A stretch of DNA of 64,000 nt from Sandaracinus amylolyticus (GCF_000737325.1 NZ_CP011125.1:8866001-8930000); one strand, 5' to 3'. Positions 1 to 9,267 are shown, numbered from the stretch's first letter. Notes: generated by a model from the letters alone, not told the origin. Translations and numbers: made by a program.

Positions 1-2
1 CG

Positions 3-476
3 AGCTCGGGCGGCGGTGGCGGCAGCTTCGTCGCGCGCTCGGACGACTCGCCGCTGATCGTGGCGGGTGGCGGCGCGGGCACCGGCAACGGCGACGGCCT
101 GGGCGGCACGATCACGTTCGGCGGCACGGGCGCCGGCGGCGCCGGGGACTCGAGGGGCTGCGGCTGCTCGGGCGGCGGCGGGATGCTCGGCGACGGTGGG
201 AGCGCGGTGAGCTCGACCGGCGGTCGGAGCTTCGTGAACGGCGCGGTCGGCGGCTCGAGCACCGGCTGCGACGGCGGCGTTCACGTCGGCGGCTTCGGCG
301 GCGGCGGCGGCGCGGGCCATCGCGACAACGCGGGCGGCGGCGGCGGCTACGACGGCGGCTACGCGACGTGGGTCGGCATCGGCGGCGGCGGCAGCTCGTT
401 CAACGGCGGCGCCAACCAGGCCAACACCGCGGCAGTGCGCGAGGGCGACGGCGAGGTGACGATCACGCGCCTGTGA
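3..476 (+). CDS. Glycine-rich protein, C-terminal part (5' end outside window)
   Basis: The frame is open from the first bases of the window and runs to a TGA at 474-476, so the true start lies upstream. The roughly 157 visible residues are dominated by Gly runs broken by short polar or aromatic segments (SFVARSDDSPLIVAGGG near the start, VTITRL at the end). This pattern is typical of secreted glycine-rich repeat proteins such as adhesin-like or cell-surface proteins. No catalytic motif is visible. A perfect hairpin follows the stop, as expected for the end of a transcription unit. Function unknown; the reading frame itself is well supported. Confidence 0.8.
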   Translation, partial: SSGGGGGSFVARSDDSPLIVAGGGAGTGNGDGLGGTITFGGTGAGGAGDSRGCGCSGGGGMLGDGGSAVSSTGGRSFVNGAVGGSSTGCDGGVHVGGFGGGGGAGHRDNAGGGGGYDGGYATWVGIGGGGSSFNGGANQANTAAVREGDGEVTITRL

Positions 477-486
477 GCGAAGCGAA

Positions 487-522
487 GCGACGCGCTCGAG
501 CCGGGGGGCTCGAGCGCGTCGC
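487..522 (+). terminator. Perfect 16-bp hairpin after glycine-rich gene
   Basis: Arms 487-502 and 507-522 are exact reverse complements with a GGGG loop (503-506), starting 10 bases after the stop codon. No T-run follows, so a factor-independent terminator is not certain, but position and stem strength suit transcript end formation or 3' protection. Confidence 0.6.
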
Positions 523-689
523 GCGTCCGTCTGCGCAGCAGAGCCCGAACCGCGAGCGTCGTGGACGCGGCGAAGCGCGGCCACGTCGCGAGCCACCCAA
601 CCGCAACCCAATGCGACGGCAGAACCGCGGTACCGGGCGCGTGGGGGTGGGGCCGACGCCCTCGTGCGACGGGGGCTCGCAGACTCCGA

Positions 690-857
690 CCACATCCTGA
701 ACGAAGCATCGCGGCAGAGCGCAACGCGCGCGCCGCGATGCGCCCACCGCCTCCCGACGCTCGCGCCGTCTCATGACAGCAGCCCGCGAGTCGGCTGTAG
801 GAGAGTTGGGGACGCCTCGAAGAGACAGTCGAAACTGCCGTGCAGGAGGTCGTCCCC
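690..857 (+). ncRNA. Candidate bridge-RNA region of the IS110 element
   Basis: In characterised IS110 elements the non-coding end beside the recombinase encodes a structured bridge RNA with target- and donor-pairing loops. Here the non-coding upstream region contains a clear stem-loop: 706-715 (GCATCGCGGC) pairs exactly with 732-741 around a 16-nt loop. The interval lies immediately upstream of the transposase ribosome-binding site. Pairing of loops with the flanks was not established, so this is a positional and structural candidate only. Confidence 0.25.
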
Positions 858-2177
858 GTGGCCAAGCGTACCTATCGGACCGTCGAGATCCAACACGTCG
901 ACGCGAGCAAGCTCGCCACTGCGCTCGGAGCGTGCTGCATCGTCGCGATCGACCTCGCGAAGACGAAGATGTTCGCCGGCTTCGCGAGCGCAGCGGGTCG
1001 CTGTATCGAGATCGTCCGCTTCGAGCACCCGAAGCAGACGCGCCTGTTCCTCGAGCTGCTCTGCCGTCTTCGTGAGCTCGGCGTCGCGCTCGAGGTCGCG
1101 ATGGAGCCGACGGGCGTCTACGGCGACGCGCTCCGCTATCAGCTGACTCTGCGCGACATCCCCGTGTTCCGCGTCGACGCCAAGAAGGTCCACGATGCGG
1201 CCGCGCTGCTCGACGGAGTGCCGAGCCTGCACGACGCCAAGGCGTGCACGCTGCTCGCGCATCTTCACGCGCAAGGCATCTCGAAGCGCTGGAAAGAGCG
1301 GAGCGCAGTCCAGAGGGCGATGCGCAGTCTGATCGACGAGCGCGACCTCTACGCTCGACCTTTCGAGACCGCGTACGGACGGCTCGAAGCGCTCGTCGCG
1401 CGTCACTGGCCCGAGCTCTCCCAGCACCTCGACATGGACGCCGCGTGGCACCTGCACTTGCTCTGCGAGATGCCCGGCCCTGCCGAGGTCCGCGCCAGAC
1501 GCGGCGATGCAGTCGCGCTGCTCCGACGCGTCTCGCGCGCGGCGCTCTCCTTCGAGCGCATCGAGCAGATCGTCGGCTGCGCCGTCAGCTCGCTCGGCGA
1601 GTCGATGCACGATCAGGAGCGCTCGTTCCTGCGCTCGCTCGCGCGTCACATGCTCGCGTTGCGCGAGCACATCCGCGATGTCGACAAGCGCATCGAGGCC
1701 GAGCTCGCCAATCATCGCGAGCTCCACTCGATCCGCGCCGCGTTCGGCGCCGTCACGACCGCTGCGCTCGTCGCCGACCTCGGCAATCCCGCCGACTACG
1801 AATCGTCCGCGTCCTTCGAGAAGGCGATGGGCCTCAACCTCAGGGTCCAGAGCAGCGGCAACAACGCCGGGCAGCACACGATCCACATCACGAAGCGAGG
1901 TCCCGGACGCGCGCGTCGGTACCTCTTCCTCGCAGCGCTGCGCTTCGTGCAGAGCGACCCCGTCGCGCGTGAGTGGTACCGAGCGCGAAAGGGCTACCGC
2001 GCCGACATCAAGCTCAAGGCCGTCGTCGCGCTGATGCGAAAGCTCGCGCGCGCGATGGTGCACGTCGCGCGAGGAGCGCCCTTCGATGCGACCAAGCTCT
2101 TCGACACGCGCTCGATGACCGCTGTGACCGCGTCGCCCTCGCGCGACGCCGGACAATCTTCGCTCGCCGGCTCCTGA
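858..2177 (+). CDS. IS110-family transposase (DEDD recombinase)
   Basis: Catalyses insertion and excision of the element, in this family as a bridge-RNA-guided recombinase. The N-terminal RuvC-like DEDD domain shows the first Asp in AIDLAKTKMF, Glu in AMEPTGVYGD, and the late Asp in HDAKACTLLA. The C-terminal IS116/IS110/IS902 domain shows AFGAVTTAALVADLG, followed by SSGN containing the expected nucleophilic Ser, and ITKRGPGRARRYLF. The start chosen is GTG 858 because AGGAGGT at 844-850 sits 7 bases upstream; an upstream in-frame start at 840 would place that Shine-Dalgarno sequence inside the gene. The resulting 439 aa is normal for the family. The frame is intact with all key residues visible, so the element may be active. 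Confidence 0.93.
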   Translation: MAKRTYRTVEIQHVDASKLATALGACCIVAIDLAKTKMFAGFASAAGRCIEIVRFEHPKQTRLFLELLCRLRELGVALEVAMEPTGVYGDALRYQLTLRDIPVFRVDAKKVHDAAALLDGVPSLHDAKACTLLAHLHAQGISKRWKERSAVQRAMRSLIDERDLYARPFETAYGRLEALVARHWPELSQHLDMDAAWHLHLLCEMPGPAEVRARRGDAVALLRRVSRAALSFERIEQIVGCAVSSLGESMHDQERSFLRSLARHMLALREHIRDVDKRIEAELANHRELHSIRAAFGAVTTAALVADLGNPADYESSASFEKAMGLNLRVQSSGNNAGQHTIHITKRGPGRARRYLFLAALRFVQSDPVAREWYRARKGYRADIKLKAVVALMRKLARAMVHVARGAPFDATKLFDTRSMTAVTASPSRDAGQSSLAGS

Positions 2178-2551
2178 CGGCGAGCTTCGCGCTCTCTTCT
2201 CTTCGCTTCCGCTCCAAGGCGCGAAGATCGAGCGGGTGACGCTCACCTGGGGTGCTCGAGCCCGCGAGGCTGCACCGCGAGTCCCAGCGCACCCTCGAGA
2301 TCGACGCGGCGGGCGAAATGCCCAACGAGGCCGACCCGACGCCGCTCACGCGGACGTCCGACAAGACAGTTCGGGCCTATCCGTCCCGTCGCTCTCCGAT
2401 CCGACCGCCTGAAGCCACCGCACACCAACCCTCGTTCGCGGCGAGCCACCTCGCGCAAGAAGGGCCCGGTGTGCGGATCAGCGGGTGCGAGACGCGCCCG
2501 ATCCGGCGATCACACGCGTCCGCACTTGACTACGACAGCACCCCGGGCGTC
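2178..2551. other. Non-coding gap after the transposase
   Basis: No convincing gene. An 8-bp inverted repeat (2185-2192 CTTCGCGC with 2219-2226) just after the transposase stop could be part of the right end or a weak terminator. The rest is unremarkable GC-rich sequence leading into the 52-bp repeats. Confidence 0.5.
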
Positions 2552-2685
2552 GGACCCACCCCCACGCGCCTCTCGCCGAAGCCTCACCGTCTCGCATCCC
2601 GGAGGACCCACCCCGACGCGCCTCTCGCCGAAGCCTCACCGTCTCGCATCCCGGAGGACCCACCCCCCACGCGCCTCTCACCGAA
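2552..2685. repeat. 52-bp tandem repeat, about 2.6 copies
   Basis: Units begin with GGACCCACCCC at 2552, 2604 and 2656, an exact 52-base period; the third copy is partial. Each unit continues through ACGCGCCTCTCGCC and GTCTCGCATCCC. The period is not a multiple of three, which argues against coding. The unit start is nearly identical to the reverse complement of 637-663, on the other side of the IS110 element, so it is probably a dispersed genomic repeat. Confidence 0.85.
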
Positions 2686-2713
2686 CCGCCAGCTATCATC
2701 GGCCCGCCCGAAG

Positions 2714-4597
2714 ATGGCCCTCATCCCGAAGCACCCGCGCGACCCCAGCGTCTCGCTCGTCGCGTACGCGCTCGCGATCGGGGTGCCCTTCGCCGCGTAC
2801 CTCGCGACCGCATCGCCGCACGCGTACTGGCTCGACTCGGGCGAGCTCGCCGGCGCCGCCGTCGCGCTCGACATCGCGCATCCGCCCGGGCATCCGCTCG
2901 CGGCGCTCGTCGGGCACCTCTTCACCTTCGTGCCGCTCGGCCCGCTCGCGCTGCGCGTCGCGCTCGCCCAGGCGCTGTGCGGCGCGATCGCGGCGGGGTT
3001 CCTCTTCCGCGCGATCGACACGACCGTGCGCGCGATGGAGGTCCGCCACGATCGCCTGTCGATCCCGATCGCGCTCGGCGCGACGTGGAGCGTCGCGTGC
3101 TCGTACGCGTGGTGGTTCCAGTCGGTGCGCCCCGAGGTCTACGCGCTCCAGGCGCTGCTGCTCGCGATCGCGATCGAGCGCATCGTCGCGCTCGAGGCCG
3201 CGTGGCCGACCCATGACGTGCGGCCGCTCTCCGTCGCCGCGCTCGCGCTCGGCCTCGCGCTCGCGAACCACCACTTCATGGCGGTCATGGCGCTGCCCGC
3301 GATCGCGCCGACGCTCGCCCGCGTGTACCGCGCGCGCGGCGCGCGCTCGCTCGTCGTCGCGCTCGGCGCGCTCGCCGCAGGGCTCGCTGCGTACGTGTAC
3401 CTCCCGGTGCGCTCGAGCACCGATCCGCCGGTCGACCTCGGCCACCCGACCGACCTCTCGCGCTTCTTCTGGGTCGTCTCGGCGCGCGCGTACCAGCACA
3501 CGAACGTGCTCGAGGACGCGGGTCCGATCGAGCGCGCGATGGACGTGATGATCGCGATCGTCGAGACCGTGCACCCGCTGCTGCTCGTGCTCGCGCTCGC
3601 CGGGCTCTGGGCGCTGCTGCGCGCGCCGGGCGCGCGACGGCTCGGCTGGGTGTGGGCCGCGATCGTGCTGTTCGCGTGCCTCGGGCGCACCTGGCTGGGT
3701 CACACCGCGGGCAACCCCGACGCGCTCGGGTATCTCCTCCCGGCGTTCATGGGGATCGCGGCGCTCGCCGCCGCGTTCGTCGGCGCGCTGATGGCGCAGC
3801 TCGGTGGAGGGAGCGCGCGCGCCCCGCGCGCGATGCTGACGGTGCTCGCGCTCGTCACCGCGGCGCTCGGGCTCGCGCAGCTCGACCAGAGCCGCGCCCA
3901 CGCGTCGCTCGCGACGTTCCACGCGACCGACGACTTCGACGATCGCCGCATCCGCGCGCTGCCGCCGCGCGCGGTGGTGATCGCGCACCTGCCGCAGACC
4001 GTGTTCCGCCACTGGGAGCTCGCGCAGACCGAGCACGCGCGCCCCGACGTGACGCTCGTGCCGATCCCGTTCCTCGGCTACCCGGGCGTCGTCGATCATC
4101 TGGTGGAGCGCGACCCCTCGCTGCGCGAGCTGCTGAGCGGCTATCTCGTCGACGGCGAGCTGCGCCAGCCGTACCTGCAGTCGCTCGCGGCGTCGCGCCC
4201 GCTGCTGATCGAGATGGACGTGCGCGTGCCCCGCGCGCTGTACGAGACGATCGTGCCGGGCCCCGGGTTCTACGAGGTCGTCGACGGAGGCGCGACCGAC
4301 GCGGACGTGCGCGGCGGAGCGGCGCGTCGCGCGGCGTCGCTCGAGTCGCTGGCGCGAGCGCTCGGGCCGCGGCAGGACGACCCCGAGACCCGCAACCAGC
4401 TGCTCTGGGCGCACTACGTCGACGCGCTCTACTACGCGCAGGTCGGCGTGCTCGAGCGGGCGCGCGAGTCGGTGACGCGCGCCCTCGCGCTCCAGCCCGA
4501 GGCGCTCGAGCTCCGCGCGCTCTCGGAGCGCCTCGCGGGCGCGGACGGCGAGACCCCGATCGACGTGTCCGACTTCACCGTGGGCCTCCCCGAGTAG
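2714..4597 (+). CDS. DUF2723-type integral membrane protein
   Basis: A 627-aa polytopic inner-membrane protein. Its N-terminal region (DSGELAGAAVALDIAHPPGH, about residues 35-55) is the hallmark of DUF2723 (TMEM260-like) proteins, which resemble GT-C glycosyltransferases with acidic and His residues between the first helices. Many further hydrophobic segments follow to about residue 380; the last 240 residues are soluble and end in a TPR-like helical region (YYAQVGVLERARESVTRALALQPEALELR). The ATG at 2714 was chosen because it begins just before the conserved first helix; upstream in-frame sequence is the 52-bp repeat. Substrate unknown; transfer of a sugar from a lipid-linked donor is inferred from the fold family. 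Confidence 0.85.
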   Translation: MALIPKHPRDPSVSLVAYALAIGVPFAAYLATASPHAYWLDSGELAGAAVALDIAHPPGHPLAALVGHLFTFVPLGPLALRVALAQALCGAIAAGFLFRAIDTTVRAMEVRHDRLSIPIALGATWSVACSYAWWFQSVRPEVYALQALLLAIAIERIVALEAAWPTHDVRPLSVAALALGLALANHHFMAVMALPAIAPTLARVYRARGARSLVVALGALAAGLAAYVYLPVRSSTDPPVDLGHPTDLSRFFWVVSARAYQHTNVLEDAGPIERAMDVMIAIVETVHPLLLVLALAGLWALLRAPGARRLGWVWAAIVLFACLGRTWLGHTAGNPDALGYLLPAFMGIAALAAAFVGALMAQLGGGSARAPRAMLTVLALVTAALGLAQLDQSRAHASLATFHATDDFDDRRIRALPPRAVVIAHLPQTVFRHWELAQTEHARPDVTLVPIPFLGYPGVVDHLVERDPSLRELLSGYLVDGELRQPYLQSLAASRPLLIEMDVRVPRALYETIVPGPGFYEVVDGGATDADVRGGAARRAASLESLARALGPRQDDPETRNQLLWAHYVDALYYAQVGVLERARESVTRALALQPEALELRALSERLAGADGETPIDVSDFTVGLPE

Positions 4598-4666
4598 GCG
4601 CACACGCGCCCACCAAAATCGGCGGGCGGGTGATCGCTCTGTGGCATCGCGACGCACAGGGCCGAG

Positions 4667-6613
4667 GTGCAGCACCTCCGCCTCGCCCACCTCGCGCTCG
4701 CCCTGCTCACCACGCTCGCCGGCTGCGTCGGCGAGCTCTCCGAGGCACCGGGCCGGCGGACGTCGCCACCGGTCGACGGAGGTACGCCGATCCCGCCCGG
4801 CGTGGACGCGTGGGTCCCGCCCGGCGTCGACGCGTGGGTCCCGCCCGGCGTCGACGGAGGACCGCCGCCCGGTCCGATCGACTCGGGGATCGTCGTCGAT
4901 CCGCCCGACGCGTTCGTGCCCGCGCCGCTCTACCCGAGCGCGACGATCGGCACGCGCTGCAGCGAGGGCGCGGAGCGCGAATTCCTGGTGCTCTCGAGCG
5001 AGCCCGCGGACTGCATGGCGCACGCGCGCTCGTTCACGACGCCCGACGCGACGCGCTTCGTGCCGGTCCAAGTGGGCGCGGCCTCGCCGTTCACCACGAC
5101 CGCGACGATGTGCAGCGACGACGGCGCGTGCGCGCCGACGTCGATCACGGTGACGCTCACCCGCACGGCGAGCGGCGCGACGGGCGAGTGGTCGGCGACG
5201 GTGGGCGGCATCGCGCGCACGGGCCGCATCGAGGCGAGTCGCTGCGACTACGACGCGCTGCTCCCGCCCGCGGGCGAGACGCCGATCGGCGATGCCGCGC
5301 TGCGCGAGGTCGCGATCTACCAGGGCGTGAAGATCACGATCGCGCGTGAGGGCGCGGCGGTCGCGCCGAGCGCGCCGATCGTCGCCGGGCGCGACGCGCT
5401 GCTGCGCTTGTTCGTCGAGCCGCGCGCGGGCTTCGTCGCGCGCGAGGTGGTGGCGCGCGTCGAGCTCGGCGACGGCGCGCCGATCGAGGTGCGCGGGCGC
5501 ATCCAGGGCTCGTCGACCGACGCCGATCTCGCGTCGACGCTGAACGTGCGGATCCCCGGGGATCGCATCACGCCGGAGGTGCCGATCGCGGTGGGGATCT
5601 ACGACGTCGCGGCGACGTGCGGCGGCGGCGGCGCGACCGGCGGGGCGCGCTTCCCGAGCTCGGGCACCGCGACGCTCGCCGCGCGATCCAACGGCGGCAC
5701 GTTCCGCGTCGTGCTGGTGCCGGTGCGCTACGCCGCCGATGGCTCGAACCGACTGCCCGACACCAGCGCGGCGAACGTCGCCGCGTATCGCGACTTCATG
5801 CGCAGCGTCTTCCCGGTGCAGGACGTGGAGATCACGGTGCGCTCGAGCCCGCTCGTGTGGAACGGCGGGATCGGCGCCGACGGCAGCGGATGGTCGCAGC
5901 TGCTCAACGAGTGCATGAACCTGCGCCAGTCGGATCGTCCGCCCGCGGACACCTACTACTACTGCTTGTTCAGTCCGGCGTCGTCGTTCTCGCAGTTCTG
6001 CGGGCGAGGATGCGTCGCGGGCCTCGGGCCGGTGCCGTCGGTGCGCGACACGTTCTCGCGCGCGAGCATCGGGCTCGGATATCGCGGCACCGAGGACACG
6101 TTCGTGCACGAGGTCGGGCACTCGCTCGGTCGCCCGCACGCGCCGTGCGGAGGCGCCTCGGGCGCCGAAGCGTCGTACCCGTACTCCGGCGGTCGCATCG
6201 GAAGCTGGGGCTACGACCTGCTCCAGAACCAGCTGCTGAATCCGTCGCAGCACACCGACGTGATGGGCTACTGCGACAACCAGTGGATCAGCGACTACAA
6301 CTACCGGCTGGTCTTCGAGCGCATCCGCGGCGTGCGCGGCATCGCGTCGGTGTCGGGGACGCCGACGCGCTACGCGACGGTGGTCGTCGACGTCGACGGA
6401 TCGCTCTCGTGGGGCAGCGAAGTGGAGCTCGTGTTCGCGCCCGACGGCGACGCGCTCGACGCGACGTGGGCCACGACGAGCGGGGAGATCGCGGCGGACG
6501 CGACGCTGCTCCCGGTGAGCCACGTCGACGGCGGCATCGTGTACGTGCCGGTGCCGGACGCGAGCGTCACGGCGATCACGATCCCGGGCTACGGCACGCT
6601 CGCAGTGCGCTGA
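4667..6613 (+). CDS. Exported lipoprotein with zincin metalloprotease motif
   Basis: A 648-aa protein starting at GTG 4667. A short signal peptide ends in the lipobox TLAGC at about residue 19, so it is probably lipid-anchored in the envelope. A proline-rich linker carries an 8-residue repeat (VDAWVPPG, 24 bp per unit at about 4795-4860). The catalytic motif HEVGHSLGRPH lies near residue 480 and matches HExxHxxGxxH of metzincin-type zinc proteases, with a Met (DVMGYC) about 45 residues later as expected for a Met-turn. Several Cys residues around it could form disulfides. The region before it resembles beta-sandwich modules. Substrate unknown; protease activity is a motif-based inference. Confidence 0.85.
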   Translation: MQHLRLAHLALALLTTLAGCVGELSEAPGRRTSPPVDGGTPIPPGVDAWVPPGVDAWVPPGVDGGPPPGPIDSGIVVDPPDAFVPAPLYPSATIGTRCSEGAEREFLVLSSEPADCMAHARSFTTPDATRFVPVQVGAASPFTTTATMCSDDGACAPTSITVTLTRTASGATGEWSATVGGIARTGRIEASRCDYDALLPPAGETPIGDAALREVAIYQGVKITIAREGAAVAPSAPIVAGRDALLRLFVEPRAGFVAREVVARVELGDGAPIEVRGRIQGSSTDADLASTLNVRIPGDRITPEVPIAVGIYDVAATCGGGGATGGARFPSSGTATLAARSNGGTFRVVLVPVRYAADGSNRLPDTSAANVAAYRDFMRSVFPVQDVEITVRSSPLVWNGGIGADGSGWSQLLNECMNLRQSDRPPADTYYYCLFSPASSFSQFCGRGCVAGLGPVPSVRDTFSRASIGLGYRGTEDTFVHEVGHSLGRPHAPCGGASGAEASYPYSGGRIGSWGYDLLQNQLLNPSQHTDVMGYCDNQWISDYNYRLVFERIRGVRGIASVSGTPTRYATVVVDVDGSLSWGSEVELVFAPDGDALDATWATTSGEIAADATLLPVSHVDGGIVYVPVPDASVTAITIPGYGTLAVR

Positions 6614-6686
6614 TCGAGAAACGCGCGACGACGGGCTGCACGCTCAGCTCGTCGTCGCCGAGCGCGAGCTCGTCCTGCGTCGCGGC

Positions 6687-7946
6687 CTAGAGCCCCGCGG
6701 GGTACAGCGTCTCGTCCCGCTCGAACGCGCCCTCGGCGTTGACCCGCCAGACCTCGAACACGCCCTCGACCTCGCCGAGATCGTCGACGTCGACGGGGCC
6801 GCTCGCGCCCTCGTAGTTGATCACGCGCCCGTCGCGCAGCAGCCGGATGCCCTCGGCGAGCGAGCCCGCGCGCACCACGACGCCGCTGGGATCCGACAGC
6901 GTGCGCAGCGCCTCGCGCATCGCGATGGGCTCGTCGACGCCCGCCGCCGCGATCGACAGCAGGATGAGCGCCGCCGCGTCGTAGAAGCTCGCGTCGAACG
7001 TCGCGGCCTGGCGCCCGAACGTCGCCTCGTACGCGGCACGGAACGCGTTGTTCGCGGGGGTCTCGGGATCGGTCAGCGGCGCGGTGCCGAGGAACCCGGT
7101 GAGCACGCCCGAGCCCGCCTCTTCGACGAACGCCGGCTGGCGCAGCGCGTCCGCGCCGAACCACCGCACGTTCGGGCGCGTCGCGATCGAGTTCCACGCG
7201 CGCATCAGGCGCCCGCCCGAGCCCGGATACGCGACCAGCGCCGCACACGCGGGCGCGGCGGCCGCGACCGCCATCGCGTCGCTCGTGTAGTCGGCGCGGT
7301 TGTCCATGATCGCGAGAGACGGCATCAGCGCGCCCGCGCCCGCGAGCTGCATGAAGCGCTCGCGCACCCCGGCCTCGAAGGGCATGCCGTAGTCGTTGTC
7401 GAGGTGGACGATCATCACGCTCTCGCACCCGCGCGCGTGCATGACCTCGGCGAGCACCGGCGCCTGCGCGGCGTCGGAGGGCGCGGTGCGGAAGAACCAG
7501 CGCTCGTCCTCCTCGAGCGAGCGCTGCAGGTCGGTCAGCAGCGTCGACGTCGAGCTCCCGCTCGCGTGGAGGATGCCCGCGGGCTGCGTGACGTCCATCG
7601 CGATGCGCAGCGTGCTCGTGCTCCCCGAATCGCCGATCAGCGCGACGACGCGGTCGTCCTCGAGGATGTCGCGCGAGGCGCTCACCGCGACCTCGGGCAC
7701 GCTCTCGCCATCGGCGCTGACGAGCTCGACGCGCCGCGCGGGGAGCACGCCACCCGCGGAGTTCACCTCGCGCACCGCGAGCCGCACCGCGTCGAGGCGA
7801 TGCTGGCCCGACGCCCCGAGATCACCGGAGAGCGACAAGACCAAGCCGATGCGCACCGGCTGCGTGTCGTCGCCGTCGAGCGTGCGCGAGGGACCACAAC
7901 CGAGCGCGAGCGAGACGAGCACCAAGGAGAAGATCGAGCGTCGCAC
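6687..7946 (-). CDS. ABC transporter substrate-binding protein, branched-chain amino acid type (lipoprotein)
   Basis: A 419-aa type I periplasmic binding protein. GTG 7946 starts a signal peptide with lipobox at SLALGC. The mature part follows the Leu/Ile/Val-binding pattern: VRIGLVLSLSGDLGASGQ, DAVRLAVREVNSAGG, VVALIGDSGSTSTL and GILHASGSSTSTLL. In the family these strands and loops form the first lobe and contact the ligand. Only 13 bases separate its start from the end of the upstream glycosyltransferase gene, so the two are probably co-transcribed. No permease or ATPase genes are nearby, so it may serve as a sensor or an orphan receptor. Ligand unknown. Confidence 0.88.
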   Translation of the reverse strand: MRRSIFSLVLVSLALGCGPSRTLDGDDTQPVRIGLVLSLSGDLGASGQHRLDAVRLAVREVNSAGGVLPARRVELVSADGESVPEVAVSASRDILEDDRVVALIGDSGSTSTLRIAMDVTQPAGILHASGSSTSTLLTDLQRSLEEDERWFFRTAPSDAAQAPVLAEVMHARGCESVMIVHLDNDYGMPFEAGVRERFMQLAGAGALMPSLAIMDNRADYTSDAMAVAAAAPACAALVAYPGSGGRLMRAWNSIATRPNVRWFGADALRQPAFVEEAGSGVLTGFLGTAPLTDPETPANNAFRAAYEATFGRQAATFDASFYDAAALILLSIAAAGVDEPIAMREALRTLSDPSGVVVRAGSLAEGIRLLRDGRVINYEGASGPVDVDDLGEVEGVFEVWRVNAEGAFERDETLYPAGL

Positions 7947-7959
7947 GACCGCGAAGCTA

Positions 7960-9267
7960 TCACCGCGCCGGACGCCGCGCCGCGCTGACCGCCAGAGCGC
8001 AGAGCGCCGCCATGAGCGGCACGACCGGCGCGTGGTAGCGATCCCCACCCAGGAATACGAAGTGGAGCGCCGCGAGCCCGAGCAGCGGCGCGAAGATCGC
8101 GACCTTCACGCGTCCGTCGCGCGATCGACGCAGGAGGATCACCGCGCCCGCGATCACGCCCGCGAGGAACACGAGCCACCACGCGCGCTCGATCGCGAGC
8201 GCCCACAGCCCGTGCGCCTCGCCGCTCACGCCCGCGCGCTGCGTCGCCTCGGCCCACGCCTGCGCGGGGCTCGACTCGTGCCCGAACGTCGAGGTCAGCT
8301 TGAGCACGCCGCGCGCGAGCCACGCGAGCGGGTCCGCCTCGATGCGCGCCATCGCCATGTCCGCGAGGCAGCGATCGCGCGCGACCTCGCCGAGCCCGCC
8401 GCAGTCGCCGTCGTCGTCCGCCTCGAGCGTCGAGTAGCCGCCCTCGCCGCGCGTGCCGACGAGCAGGTTCGCGCCGCCGTTCGTCGAGGTGAGCGCGGCT
8501 CCGTCGAGCGCCGAGGCGTTGCGGAGCGCCCACGGCGCGAGCACGAGCGCGACGACGATCGCGGCGACCGCGCCGTGCGTGACGAGCGAGCGCGCGCGTC
8601 CGGCGAGGTCGCGCGACGAGACGAGCGCGATGCCGATCACCATCAGCGCGAGCATCGGGAGCGACGTGGGCCGCACGTACGCGCCGACCGCGAGGATGAG
8701 CGCGGCGAGCGCGGTCGCGCGCAGCGCGTGGCGCCGTCGCGCGTAGACGATCACGAGGCTCGCGGCGCACACGAAGAGCGCGAAGAAGGGCTCGCTGAGC
8801 CACGACGCGGAGAGCAGGATCCCGCCCGGCCAGAGCGCGACGAGCCACGCGGCGCGACGCCCGGCGCGCGCGCCGCCGACCCGACGTCCGAGCAGCCCGG
8901 CGCCGATCACGATGAGCGCGCCCGCGCACGACTGCGCGACGAGGTCGAGCGCGGGCGCGGCGCGCACCCAGCGCAGCGGCGCGATCATCGCGGAGAAGCC
9001 GACCGGATAGAACGCGGTCGCTTCGCCGGCATCGGGCGCGTCGGGATCGATCGAGCCGCGCGTGTAGCCCTCACCGCGCGCGATCGCGTCGGCGGCGCGC
9101 TCGTAGATCACGCCGTCCCAGACGGGCCTCACCGGGAACGCGACCGCGAGCGCGAGCCGCAGCGCGAGCGCCACGAGGAACGGCGCGACGAGCGCGCTGC
9201 TCGTCCACGACGAGAAGCGACGCGCCGGGGAGACCGCGGGCGCGGCTCGGAGAGCTTCGCTACGCAC
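7960..9267 (-). CDS. GT-C family membrane glycosyltransferase (PMT/ArnT-like)
   Basis: A 435-aa protein starting at GTG 9267 with about ten hydrophobic segments. After the first helix, the loop RPVWDGVIYERAADAIARGE carries the conserved acidic residue and D/E-x-x-Y pattern of dolichyl- or undecaprenyl-phosphate-sugar-dependent transferases, followed by ATAFYPVGFSAM, a Pro/Gly-rich motif also typical of the group. Such enzymes move a sugar or aminosugar from a lipid carrier onto protein or lipid on the periplasmic face. First gene of a two-gene unit with the binding-protein gene. Acceptor unknown. Confidence 0.82.
   Translation of the reverse strand: MRSEALRAAPAVSPARRFSSWTSSALVAPFLVALALRLALAVAFPVRPVWDGVIYERAADAIARGEGYTRGSIDPDAPDAGEATAFYPVGFSAMIAPLRWVRAAPALDLVAQSCAGALIVIGAGLLGRRVGGARAGRRAAWLVALWPGGILLSASWLSEPFFALFVCAASLVIVYARRRHALRATALAALILAVGAYVRPTSLPMLALMVIGIALVSSRDLAGRARSLVTHGAVAAIVVALVLAPWALRNASALDGAALTSTNGGANLLVGTRGEGGYSTLEADDDGDCGGLGEVARDRCLADMAMARIEADPLAWLARGVLKLTSTFGHESSPAQAWAEATQRAGVSGEAHGLWALAIERAWWLVFLAGVIAGAVILLRRSRDGRVKVAIFAPLLGLAALHFVFLGGDRYHAPVVPLMAALCALAVSAARRPAR

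Larger units (their letters stand above)
523..2240 (+). mobile_element. IS110-family insertion sequence, ends not resolved
   Basis: The element is defined by its transposase (858-2177) with about 335 bases of non-coding DNA upstream and a short downstream segment. IS110 elements lack conventional terminal inverted repeats and usually leave no target duplication, so the boundaries cannot be fixed from one copy; the limits given are the outermost plausible ones. The long upstream non-coding end suits the IS110 subgroup, in which it encodes the bridge RNA. Near-identical 27-base sequences lie on both sides in opposite orientation (about 637-663 and 2546-2572); these look like host dispersed repeats rather than element ends. 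Confidence 0.5.

Noticed and set aside
771-2246. Long reverse-strand open frame of 491 codons over the transposase
   Set aside because: Antisense shadow of the IS110 transposase; Arg/Asp-rich composition with no domain, as expected in GC-rich DNA.
2696-6523. Reverse-strand frame of 1275 codons over the DUF2723 and metalloprotease genes
   Set aside because: Spans two real forward genes and reads as Arg/Ala/His-rich shadow sequence.
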